A stretch of DNA of 64,000 bases from positions 139,365,108-139,429,107 of the forward strand of contig CM043955.1 of NCBI GenBank assembly GCA_014529385.2. Direction: 5' to 3'. Shown here one piece after another: positions 41,689-53,437 of the stretch. The notes below the pieces were generated by a model that worked only from the letters and a program-made list of their open reading frames with translations, ran no database searches and was not told the DNA's origin. Origin of the DNA: Adiantum capillus-veneris. Lineage: Eukaryota > Streptophyta > Polypodiopsida > Polypodiales > Pteridaceae. How positions within the stretch are numbered: the first letter of the stretch is position 1; every line of letters starts with the position of its first letter. The translations under genes were made by a program, and so were the position numbers.

Positions 41689-43521
41689 TTATGCAGTAGA
41701 TCTTTCCTTGTTTATCCTAGCTCTCACATTTGCTCGATATCGTCCTCTCTTATATGACCTTTGTTTCTTGTTAAGGTTTTGATTTTGGTAAATGTTTGAA
41801 CTCGACTCGCTTGATAGGTCTTCGCTTGTATCTTCTTCACTCTCATATAAATTACCATAGATGGTCGTACTAGACCTTGAGTGTTCAGTTTCTATACTTG
41901 GCTCACTCGATGTTTCCTCAGGTTCTGAATCCATTTCTCCCTGAGATTCCGTTTCTGATGTGTATTGGCCTGAAGCCTTTGAGGAATCATCGGTTTCACT
42001 CTCAGGTAGGTGTGCCTCTTTCTTATCATCGGATGTTACATGCGCTACACCTAACATGTTTACTGGTGCAATGTGTGGTATCTCTTCCCCATCTGGTGTT
42101 ACCCAGGTTGTTCCTCTAGCTCCCCATGTATCTATAGTTGCCGCTAGGTGTACCCAATCGACATTGTCTGACTCAGCCATTCCGGGTAGGATATCCATAT
42201 AAGGAGAGTTCTTCCCAATATCCGTGTCTTCGTTACACGTGTAACAATACTGTAATGGAGCTGAGTGAATTGTTGTGTCTGATCGATTATCAATGATGAA
42301 TTTATTTCCTAGAGGATGCGTTCGACCACTTAAAAGATCAACTCGAATGACAGAGTCTTGGAACTGTAAGTAGACGTGGTTTTTGGACCAGTCATGCACC
42401 ATTTTTGCTTCCCTCATGAATGGACGCCCTAAGATCATCTCAAATGACATAGGATGCTTGGAAAAATCCATAACAATGAAAGTCTGCCTTACCTTATGTC
42501 CCAAGACCTTGATCCTGAGATCCTTAAGCATTCCAATAGGCGTAACAATAGATCCATTAGCCATTTTTACCACTACGCTTGTGGCTTCAAGGTGAGGTCG
42601 CCCCATAGACTCCCAACAACTCTTTGTCACCATGCTAACTCCCGCACCACCGTCAAGGACTCCCTTTACAGTTAATCCTTTAGTAGTGATTGGCAGAGTA
42701 GCAATAGATTCATCACCTTCAAAGTATTGCCCCAACTTGTTAACGGGTACTTCAATTACAGATTCATGTCCCGCTAGGTCAGATGGTGGTGCTAAATGTT
42801 CCTCATCATTCATTACCGAGTCAGGTTTGTTCATATGTGCAAACTGTGGTAATCCGGCCTGTAATTCTCCATTGAGGAAGGCTCGAAGAGCTGAGACTAG
42901 CTCGGGGTCTTTATATAGTTTGGACATGATGGTGGTTCTAACTTCTGAAGACATGAAATCCATCAATTTGGCAACATTTAATGGCATCTTGTGGGACGTA
43001 GGACCCTGACAAGAGAATGGTGAAGATGGAATCTCCACTTCCTCAAGGGGGTCGGACATTCCCTCACCAAACATTCTCTCTAGTAGGAAAGGTGTGTGTC
43101 CACTTTCAGATGTCCTACCCTCACTCTCTTCCCGAATGATACTGGGTATAGCTAACGGCCTGTAGTTCTTGTGAGGTTGAACTTGTGTGGGAAACACTGT
43201 GTCCGACATCTGGATATGTTTGGGTTCAGGTTCTAATGTTCGTTGAGTTTCTTCCACTAAACCCCTCAGTTTTTGGACTCGTTCAATTTCCACTGTTGGG
43301 TTTGGATAGGTTCCAATCTTTCTCTTGCAATCCTCATTTTTCGTCTCTCGTGGCTTATCTTGGGGGTTCGCAACTGGGTGGTTTAACCTTGAATACTCTT
43401 TTGGTGTTCGTCGTAATTCCCTCTCGTGATCCTCCTCACTGGCTTTTTCCTTTGTAGTAACAGTTTTGGTCTCCGTGGTCTCTATCGAATCTGAGTCATC
43501 CTCAGGGTCATTCATATACAC
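41689..43521 (-). CDS. First protease-like ORF of T1 (DGGA active site)
   Basis: 610 codons. A long charged, Pro-rich linker leads to a retropepsin-like domain (about residues 290-410): KGVLDGGAGVSMVT, then KVRQTFIVMDFSK and EMILGRPFM. The catalytic triplet is D-G-G rather than D-S/T-G, a form also met in Tat/Ogre-type relatives and possibly still functional. The remainder is an acidic Ser/Glu-rich tract and a basic end (KRGRYRANVRARI). The frame is open about 130 bases further upstream, overlapping the zinc-knuckle ORF in the -1 frame. I found no canonical slippery heptamer in the overlap. Confidence 0.75.
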   Translation of the reverse strand: MYMNDPEDDSDSIETTETKTVTTKEKASEEDHERELRRTPKEYSRLNHPVANPQDKPRETKNEDCKRKIGTYPNPTVEIERVQKLRGLVEETQRTLEPEPKHIQMSDTVFPTQVQPHKNYRPLAIPSIIREESEGRTSESGHTPFLLERMFGEGMSDPLEEVEIPSSPFSCQGPTSHKMPLNVAKLMDFMSSEVRTTIMSKLYKDPELVSALRAFLNGELQAGLPQFAHMNKPDSVMNDEEHLAPPSDLAGHESVIEVPVNKLGQYFEGDESIATLPITTKGLTVKGVLDGGAGVSMVTKSCWESMGRPHLEATSVVVKMANGSIVTPIGMLKDLRIKVLGHKVRQTFIVMDFSKHPMSFEMILGRPFMREAKMVHDWSKNHVYLQFQDSVIRVDLLSGRTHPLGNKFIIDNRSDTTIHSAPLQYCYTCNEDTDIGKNSPYMDILPGMAESDNVDWVHLAATIDTWGARGTTWVTPDGEEIPHIAPVNMLGVAHVTSDDKKEAHLPESETDDSSKASGQYTSETESQGEMDSEPEETSSEPSIETEHSRSSTTIYGNLYESEEDTSEDLSSESSSNIYQNQNLNKKQRSYKRGRYRANVRARINKERSTA

Positions 43522-43538
43522 GGGATCCTCTCCTGTCC

Positions 43539-44600
43539 CTATGTTAGTCTTTGAACTAGGTTTTGAGCTAGAAGCATTAAGGGATTTCTTTCTTCGTGTT
43601 TTCTTCTTTCTCGCTCGGCCAATGGATGCAGCATCTCTCTCTTCGAGGATGTAATTTTGCTTTTGGGCATCGACCGTGTGAGTGCATTCACTGGTGCTAT
43701 GTTTATAGTTGGTGGTGTCCCATCAACAATCTCTATTAAGTTCAATGGTGTGATTTTCGGTGCGTTTGGATTGTTAGGACACTGTGCGATCAAATGATCT
43801 ATGCCACAACGATTACAAGTGAGTATTGGCATTGCCAATGCACTCCCTTGACTTGTTTGCATTAGTGCAACATTCTTTTGCATTCTAATGGGGCACTCAG
43901 CTACTCGATGTGGTCCACCACATTCATAGCACTGAAGAGGTGGTCTCCTGGAAAAACTATTAATGTTTTGGCCTCTTGCTGCTAGCGCAGTAGCTTGATA
44001 TACCGGTTTGATTTGTCCCCAATGGTCTTCCATATAGTACATGGGACACTCCTCAAGCATGTCAACTCCATAGGTGATACTAGGGTCTATGTCCCCTTCG
44101 CAATCTACATAAGTACTAGATGACTCGCAACCTATTTGGTTCATAGGTGTAACTCTTGGATGAGGGGGTTGCGGTCCTAGCACCGGAGGTGGCAACGGTG
44201 TGGTTTGGACCACATTTTGGGTTCTAAGGACCATGTGCTGTAATGGCAACTGTTGCTCCATGGGTGGGGTAGGCATCAATGCAGAAACTCGAGGTGAGTC
44301 TGCCCAAGCTATAGGCGGTCTATTTTCCATGATGCGTTTAAGCATTAGGCAATCCTTCGCTTGATGGCCATACCTACCACACGCGTTACAAGTCCTGTTA
44401 AACTTTACTCTGAAAGTAGGGCATTCACTCGTAGTATGTGGGCCCAAGCAAATTGAGCACCATTGTTGCTCCCTTCTTGGATACATATGAGTGTTTTGTG
44501 GAGCACGATTACCCCTAAGGCTTTCTTGGATGGCCTTGGTGAGATCTGCCAAAGTCATCTCAGATATCGTTTGCTCTTTCACGATTGGCTTTATCTTCAT
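43539..44600 (-). CDS. gag: Nucleocapsid-like region of T1 with four zinc knuckles
   Basis: 353 codons in the same frame as Gag, separated from it by a single TAG (44646-44648). Knuckles: CSICLGPHTTSEC (48-60), CNACGRYGHQAKDC (71-84), CYECGGPHRVAEC (224-236) and CNRCGIDHLIAQC (262-274). Only the second has the standard C-x2-C-x4-H-x4-C spacing. The other three have C-x2-C-x3-H-x4-C. A Pro-rich spacer divides the pairs. The role is RNA binding and packaging. Most plant Ty3 Gags have one or two knuckles. Confidence 0.75.
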   Translation of the reverse strand: MKIKPIVKEQTISEMTLADLTKAIQESLRGNRAPQNTHMYPRREQQWCSICLGPHTTSECPTFRVKFNRTCNACGRYGHQAKDCLMLKRIMENRPPIAWADSPRVSALMPTPPMEQQLPLQHMVLRTQNVVQTTPLPPPVLGPQPPHPRVTPMNQIGCESSSTYVDCEGDIDPSITYGVDMLEECPMYYMEDHWGQIKPVYQATALAARGQNINSFSRRPPLQCYECGGPHRVAECPIRMQKNVALMQTSQGSALAMPILTCNRCGIDHLIAQCPNNPNAPKITPLNLIEIVDGTPPTINIAPVNALTRSMPKSKITSSKREMLHPLAERERRKHEERNPLMLLAQNLVQRLT

Positions 44601-44645
44601 TGGCTCATGCCCTGATGCTTGCGAGCTACTTGACTTCGGCTTGGC

Positions 44646-46601
44646 CTACACTCTTTCTCCTGCAATCATTAAATTATCCTCCAATTGGATTGCATTCATG
44701 GTGACTGCTTCCCAAGTAGTGATACCTCTAATGACTAGGCCATTATAGATACTTTCATGTCGTAGTCCCCTAATGAATCTATCGAGCAATTGGTTGTTGT
44801 TGAATCGCTCGTTTGTATTGCATCGAGAATTCAAATTCTTTAGGCGACTAATGAAGTCTCTCACGGATTCACCTTCTTCTCGTTGGGCTTTCTGGAGCTG
44901 AGAGGCTACACCCCAAAGTACTCCCTCTCGTATGTATTCTTTTAAGAACAGTCTCCTAAGAGTAGAGTAGATCGTTTTCTCTTCTACTCTTAAGGTTCTA
45001 TACCAATCTCCAGCCTTTCCGCTTATGGTCAAACTCAAAGCCTTACACTTATGTAGCTCATTGTGCTCTTCCAAGGAATCGCACACATGTTCAAAGACTT
45101 CCATATGCTTTCTAGCATCTCCGTCTCCACTGAATTTCTGTGTGAGCTTAGCTACTTGAACTGCCTTGCTCCTAGGCTCTCTATCAGGTGCACTACGCAT
45201 GTTTTCCGCAATAGAGCTACCGATAGTTTGAGCAAATGCTGCCAAATCTCCTATTTGAGCAGGTATAATGGGTGTATGTGCTCCTGGAACCACATGTGAG
45301 ATGGGAGTTGGCCTTGGCCTTGGCATACGCGCGGCTCTTGGGTCCCAAATTTCATATGGTGGTGTACCTGACGGTGGTCCAAAGTTTACAGGCGTGGCCC
45401 TAGGCATAGGGGGTGCCTGATATGGCATGTTATTATTAAATGGCATGGCTCCACTTGTATAAGAGCTTGGATAATTCCATTGTGGATTGTAAGCTCTTGG
45501 AATAATCGGAGGTGTAGGAGCTACATGAGGCTGAGGTACGACAGGTACACATGATTGATACATACATGTAGGTATAGCTGGGGGCACTGTGCTACTCGGC
45601 ATCGGCGCAGTGTTAACAAATGAACTCCATGGTGTACTTCTTGTCATGCTCACCATTGGGATATGCATGGTAGCCGTAGTGTCATTAAGAGAAAGATGAG
45701 CTAGATCTGGGAAGGTAAAGCTGCCACTTGTGGGCTCAGATTGTACTGAGGCTCCTGGAGAAACAACATATGGAGGATCAATGGGGCTCACTGAGGGAGT
45801 CTCCATTTGTGACAGGGTTGGTTGGTTGGCCTTTCCCGTATCCAAGAATCTCATTAGGCCTGTTGAAGGCATGTTGATCCCTGTGTTCTGTCTTTCTAAC
45901 TCGACAATCCTATGGAGGACATCACAGACTTTCTGTTGTTGCTCATCTATGCTAGTAGCACCGGATGTGGATTGTAGAACATCTAACCAACCCACATGAT
46001 AGGTGTGTCCTGTGTACCGATCAGTTAAAGCTTCTGCTTGTAGGTCATACTCCCAATTTTCGTTTAGGAATATCCCATCTAGGCCTGGCGTGCTGGAGGT
46101 TTCCCTTGAAGTGGAAGCATTATTGCTCCCCATAGATTGCCCCTCCGTGACTGCTACCTTGGGAGCACTCGGTTGCTCGGCTGGCATGATTGTTTTCATA
46201 GGAGCTTTTTCTTTCAGGGCTCGACTTTGTTCTAGCCTTCGTAGGTTCTCAATTTCCCTCTCCTTTGTTGCTTGCATATAGCGTTCGATCTCTTGTACTT
46301 CGGCAAGACTCCTACCATCGGGTAGTAAAACCTCAGAGGGAGATAGTCCTAAAGGATCAGGAGGTGCAGTGGATGGAACATTCACATGCACACTCTCAAG
46401 AAGCATAGGGTCCATTTTAGGCATGAATGACGAATTTACTTCCCCACTCCCTTCATTTATTTCATTAACCGCATATTCGGAGCGAGTAGCTCTACTAAGG
46501 GTCTCTTTTAAGCGGCTAAACACGCTGGACCCGGGCTGTGGGCCCATGGCATGCATGTCTTGACTTGAACTATCAGGGTTTGGTGTAGGATACCCCTCCA
46601 T
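44646..46601 (-). CDS. gag: Gag (matrix/capsid part) of T1
   Basis: 651 codons from the ATG at 46601. The frame is open a little further upstream but without an ATG after the last stop. The N-terminal part is charged and partly coiled coil (about residues 85-150). The middle is a long Pro/Thr/Met-rich linker (residues about 280-460). The C-terminal 190 residues are the capsid-like retrotransposon gag domain (LTQKFSGDGDARKHMEVFEH, AGDWYRTLR, RDFISRLKNLNSRC). It ends at TAG. The knuckles follow in frame, so full-length Gag would need readthrough or the stop is a recent mutation. Confidence 0.85.
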   Translation of the reverse strand: MEGYPTPNPDSSSQDMHAMGPQPGSSVFSRLKETLSRATRSEYAVNEINEGSGEVNSSFMPKMDPMLLESVHVNVPSTAPPDPLGLSPSEVLLPDGRSLAEVQEIERYMQATKEREIENLRRLEQSRALKEKAPMKTIMPAEQPSAPKVAVTEGQSMGSNNASTSRETSSTPGLDGIFLNENWEYDLQAEALTDRYTGHTYHVGWLDVLQSTSGATSIDEQQQKVCDVLHRIVELERQNTGINMPSTGLMRFLDTGKANQPTLSQMETPSVSPIDPPYVVSPGASVQSEPTSGSFTFPDLAHLSLNDTTATMHIPMVSMTRSTPWSSFVNTAPMPSSTVPPAIPTCMYQSCVPVVPQPHVAPTPPIIPRAYNPQWNYPSSYTSGAMPFNNNMPYQAPPMPRATPVNFGPPSGTPPYEIWDPRAARMPRPRPTPISHVVPGAHTPIIPAQIGDLAAFAQTIGSSIAENMRSAPDREPRSKAVQVAKLTQKFSGDGDARKHMEVFEHVCDSLEEHNELHKCKALSLTISGKAGDWYRTLRVEEKTIYSTLRRLFLKEYIREGVLWGVASQLQKAQREEGESVRDFISRLKNLNSRCNTNERFNNNQLLDRFIRGLRHESIYNGLVIRGITTWEAVTMNAIQLEDNLMIAGERV

Positions 46602-46604
46602 GAC

Positions 46605-47850
46605 TTCGTAGTCAGAGGAAGAATCACTAGATGCGATATGAGGATCTTGGGTCGCGCTACCTTGAGTCCCGGCTGAAGGTCCAGAACCTAAGGTGGAGGA
46701 ATAATGGGGCCCGCGTAAATGGAGGCACTACCAATATGCTCGTGCTCTAACACTTGTCCAGAGAGTAGGTTCATATGACTTGGATCCCCTAGAAGTGTCA
46801 GTGAAGTCCCGTGAAGGCTGCTCACCTAGTAATTTTGGGTGTTTTGCAACCCAAGTCTTTTCTTATTTATTTATTTTTTGATTTTTTGGTCCTTTTTTTC
46901 TGACCCAGCTATAGAATAGAACGTATGATAGCTCAAAACGAGCGTCTCGGTCAAAGGGACATGCCGTGCTTTATAGCCCTCCGTTTGGTCACTTTATGCC
47001 CTCGGAATCCCTAAAACCGTTAATTTCTAGTAGGGAACTAGGCCGAAATTAGAAAGTCTAAGGGTGCAAGTGGGAAGAGAAGGGAGGAGAGTGGAGAACT
47101 TGCCCCACATGCTCTCATTCCCTCTTGAGGGGGTAGGGTATATATATAAGAGTGAGTCTAGTATATATCATAAGATTGAGGACTGAGGCCTGGGCTTGGG
47201 CTCGGGCTCGGGCTCGGGAAAATGATCCCGATCAAAATTTTAGTGTAGCCCCCCCAGTTACTCACGCTTAAATATTTTCGGTTTTTTAAAATTTTAGTGT
47301 AGCCCCCCAGTCACTCACGCTTAAATATTTTTGGTTTTTTTTTTTTTGGCGATGACCGCGCGCGGTTTAGGTGACCCTTTCTTGGCCACACACACTCTCA
47401 CCTACCTAACCTCCTAGTCAATAGCTCACAGACAGCTCACTACCTTATCTACTTACTAACAGTGCTGCTAACCACTGACTAATCTGTTAACTGCTTACTG
47501 ACAGTGAGTTAGCTGTCCACCTACTTCCTCTCTCACTACCTTACTGTGAAAAGACTGTGTGCAGCCAAACCTTGACAGAAAACTGTGTACAGACTGTGTG
47601 CAAACAGAAATTGCTAACTGCCTTCCTACTTATTCATTCACTGCAAACAAGCTAACGACTACTAATTGTGCAAAGACTGTGTGCAAACAGAAAACACAAC
47701 ATTATGCAGAAATCACAGAACTTGCAGACAACACAGAAATTAACAACTTGCAGAAAAAAAACTCATTCCTCTTCCTCTTCCTCTTCTTTCCTACTACAAA
47801 CAACTCATAGGAGAAGCACAAAGTGCCTCTTGGGCTTAGTGCAGGGCGAT
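46605..47850 (-). other. Leader of T1
   Basis: 1.2 kb between priming site and Gag. It includes a tandem duplication of about 54 bp (47234-47287, 47288-47340; GTGTAGCCCCCCAGT core) and a GGGCTC hexamer run at 47188-47219. Nothing coding was recognised beyond the short open extension of the Gag frame to about 46735. Confidence 0.6.
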
Positions 47851-47868
47851 TCCCCGGCAGCGGCGCCA
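47851..47868 (-). other. Primer-binding site of T1
   Basis: TGGCGCCGCTGCCGGGGA on the coding strand, four bases from the LTR. This is not the iMet class used by every other intact element here. T2 has a decayed version. Confidence 0.9.
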
Positions 47869-47872
47869 AAAA

Positions 47873-48445
47873 TGTGCGCTCCTTGGCGCACTGTCGAAGT
47901 AAGGGACTTGCCGATACACCGTGTGCGAGCCACAAATGGCTCCAAGCACACAACAAGACTAATCTAGCAAGCTCAAGAGAGCAAAGGGTGTGTCACTCAC
48001 CGCTCTACGCTCGCCTTCGTGGTGGATTCCTCGCCGCGATGAAGAAGAAGCTGCAATCGTGCCGCGCTCAACCGCTTCGCCGTCGTCGTGCCTTCGTAAT
48101 GCTCGATCGCACACACACTCTCCCTCCCTCTCTCTCTCACATACACACACACACAAGGAGGTGAAGAAGAAGAAGATGGAGCAAGAGCACTCTTCTATTG
48201 CACAAATGAGAGAATGAGTGAATTTTAGGTTTAGTTGGCTTTTATATGAGCTCACCCCATTCACACTTGGGCGCCCATGCTTAGCCAACTAATCCCTTGA
48301 ATGTCCTAGTTAGTGTGCGCCTCTCATCGGCGATCACTCTTACCCTTTTCCTATTGGTCCGACAAGCCCGGTACCTGACTCTACCAAATACATAATACAC
48401 GTCTGTCGTAGGTGATGGGGTGTCCGTGAGCCGTGAAGGTTAACA
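47873..48445 (-). repeat. 5' LTR of T1 (573 bp)
   Basis: The same length and ends as the 3' LTR, with 11 substitutions by eye. The TATA motif is at 48240-48247. Confidence 0.96.
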
Positions 48446-48450
48446 AGTGG

Positions 48451-50638
<2,188 letters not shown>

Positions 50639-50649
50639 ACCTCCCACTT
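50639..50649 (-). other. Polypurine tract of C2
   Basis: AAGTGGGAGGT on the coding strand, touching the LTR. Confidence 0.85.
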
Positions 50650-50727
50650 AAAGTCCAATGTGGTACTTTCAGTGTGAGAGAAGCTACTATACAAGCTAAT
50701 ATACAAGAGATGTAGAGAAGTGATGCA

Positions 50728-53437
50728 CTACCCTACGCCTAACTGCTTGCGAAAATGCGCAAAGCTCTCTGAGGGAAGTCCTTTTGTAAGTAGATCATCA
50801 GGATTTTTAGTGGTGTGAACTTTGACAAGCTGAAGTTGCTTATCCTCGAGCATTTCCCTGATGAAATGATACTTCACATCCACATGCTTTGTCTTTGAGT
50901 GATAAATTGGATTGTGAGCCAATTGTATAGCACTTTGACTATCACAATATAGCACAGGCATCTCTTCTTTGATTCCCAAATCTGCTACTAGTCGATTAAG
51001 CCAAATTGATTCTTTGCATGCCTCTGATGCTGCAACATATTCAGCCTCTGTAGTAGACTGAGTAACACAATCTTGTAATCTAGAACGCCATGATACTGCT
51101 CCACCAGCCAAGAGTAACACAATCTTGTAATCTAGAACGCCATGATACTGCTCCACCAACCAATGTAAAGACATACCCTGACGTAGACCTTCGGTTGTCT
51201 AAGTCACCTGCATAATCTGAGTCTGTAAAACCCTTTACACTTAGCTCTTGACTCCCATAGCATATACGCATACTCTTTGTAGCTTTCAGGTATCTCAATA
51301 TTCCTTTCACTGCCTCCCAATGTTTCTTGCCTGGGTTTGACATGTATCGACTTACTACTCCCACTGCAAATGCAATGTCTGGGCGAGTAGCAATCATTGC
51401 ATACATCAAACTACCCACTGCAGACGCATATGGAATCTTATCCATTTCAGCTTGTTCTTCCTCAAACACAGGACAATCTTGTTTGCTAAGTTTCACATAT
51501 GGTGGCAATGGAACACTCAATGCCTTTCCCTTCTCCATATTGAAACGTTGCAAAAACCTTGTCAATATACTCTGTTTGAGATAACCAAATCAACTTCTTT
51601 GAACTGTCTCTCTCAATGCGCATACCAAGTATATGACTTGCCTCACCCATGTCTTTCATGTCAAACGATTTTGCCATCTTTGACTTCAAAGCTGAAATTT
51701 CTTCCAAGTGCTAACCAGCAATCAACATGTCATCCACATACAAAATAAGGATAAGCCAACTGCAATCCTTAGCCTTCTTTGAATATAGACAGTGATCGAA
51801 CTCACTATGTTTGTAGCCTTGAGAAAGCATAAACTTGTGGAACTTATGGTACCATGCCCTTGGTGATTGTTTTAAGCCATAAAGACTCTTTAACAACTGG
51901 CATACCAAATCTTCCTTGCCTTTCTCAACAAACCCTTCTATCTACTGCATGTAAATTTCCACATCTAAATCACCATGCAAGAATGCTGTCTTGACATCCA
52001 TTTGGTGCAACACCAAATCTAATATGGCAACCAATGCAAGAAAGCATCTCAATGTAGTCATCTTGACCACCGGAGAGAAGACTTTATCAAAGTCAATGCC
52101 TTGTTTTTGCTTAAAGCCCTTTGCAACAAGCCTTGCTTTTTACTTTGGCTGACTATCATGAGCGGTGATCTTATACCTGTAAACCCATTTACAAGGTAGA
52201 TCCTTTTTGCCCTGTGGTAATTTAACTAGCTTCCATGTCTGGTTTTTATACAGAGCTGTCATCTCTGACTGCATGGCCAATTGCCAATTCCTAGAGTCCT
52301 TCATTTGCACTACTTCCTTGTAACATGAAGGCTCATTGCAATCAGTCAACATTAGATAGTTCATAGATGGAAGAAACCTATCAGGAGGTCGCGTGATACG
52401 TCCAGACCTACGCAAAATAGGTGGCTCAGGCTCAGCCTGTGGTTCCACTCTATCCTGTCCTTGCTCCTCTTGAGCCCTGACATTTTGTCTTGCACGTGCA
52501 GGTCCATCTTCTTGGAAGAAAACTCTTCTTATCTCCTCAACCCTCTATGGTTTAGAATGATATTTGGCTTCATTAAAGTGAACATCATTGCTGCAGATAA
52601 CCTTTCTAGATTTGGGATCCCAAAGTCTGTACCCCATCTCACCAGAATTACCATAGCCTAGAAAGATGCACTTTCTACTTTTTGGCTCAAGTTTGTTCCT
52701 AAATTCCTTTGGAACATGAGTATATGCCTCATAGCCAAAGACTCTGAGATGCTTGTATGAGGGCATTTTGCCTGACCATACCATCTCTGCCACACTGAAT
52801 CCTTCTGCAAAACCTTGCTAGGAGATCTATTTATAAGATGAACAGGTGTTGACACAGCTTCAGCCCAAAACCCATTTGGCAGTTGTGCATTAGACAACAT
52901 ACTTCTGACCTTCTCTTGTATGGTCCTATTCATCCTCTCAGCAACACCATTTTGAGGAGGATTGTAAGGACCAGTAAGTTCACGTTTTATACCTTTTGAC
53001 TCACAAAAGTCCTGAAAGGCCTTTGAAACATACTCTCCACCATTGTCAGTGCGTAAGCATTTAAGCTTCTTGCCACTCTGATTCTTCACAAGTGTCACAA
53101 ACGTTTTGAAAAAACTAAACGCTTCATCCTTGTGCTTGAGAAAGTAAACCCATACTTTCCTCAAGTGATCATCTATAAATGTCATAAAGTAAGAAGCTCC
53201 CTCTAGAGATAGGTTAGGCATAGGTCCACACAAATCACTATGAACAAGTGCCAAATGTGTATCTCTTCTACTGCTTCTATGCTTATGTGGCTGCTATGTT
53301 TGCTTACCATACAGACAATGTTCACAGAATTCAAAATCATTAAATGAAAATCCAGGAAAATAACCAGAACGAGACAAGATTTCCATTCCCTTCTTGGACA
53401 TATGTCCTAACCGGCTATGCCACAAAGAAACGTTCGG
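50728..53437 (-). pseudogene. pol: Integrase, reverse transcriptase and RNase H of C2
   Basis: Integrase: LWHSRLGHMSKKG and CEHCLYGKQ (zinc region, 53290-53430), FMTFIDDHLRKVWVYFLKHK, LRTDNGGEYVS and PPQNGVAERMNRT (catalytic D, D, E). A frameshift near 52790 leads to YKHLRVFGYEAYTHVPKEF. Reverse transcriptase: WQLAMQSEMTALYKNQTW, a stop near 52139, LKSLYGLKQSPRAWYHKF and LILYVDDMLIAG (YVDD catalytic site, 51711-51908). RNase H: GFTDSDYAGDLDNRRSTSGY, then CDSQSAIQLAHNPIYHSKTK to the end at 50728. A 52-bp tandem duplication (51061-51112, 51113-51164) shifts the RNase H frame. At least four stops or frameshifts, so inactive. Confidence 0.88.

Larger units (their letters stand above)
34571..48445 (-). 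mobile_element. T1: young non-chromovirus Ty3 element (Athila/Tat/Ogre-like), 13.9 kb, with an extra protease downstream of integrase
   Basis: 573-bp LTRs at 34571-35143 and 47873-48445 are flanked by a perfect target duplication AGTGG (34566-34570, 48446-48450). By eye the LTRs differ at 11 positions (about 1.9 per cent). The minus-strand order is LTR, priming site, 1.2-kb leader, Gag, zinc-knuckle region, first protease, reverse transcriptase, RNase H, integrase, second protease, small ORF, polypurine tract, LTR. The priming site TGGCGCCGCTGCCGGGGA is the class seen in Tat/Ogre/Athila-type elements. Three single in-frame stops and three frame changes interrupt the coding region. Confidence 0.93.

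Noticed and set aside
43539-43668. Programmed -1 frameshift site between the knuckle ORF and first protease of T1
   Set aside because: The frames overlap in the right sense, but I found no X-XXY-YYZ slippery heptamer in phase, so I cannot claim one.
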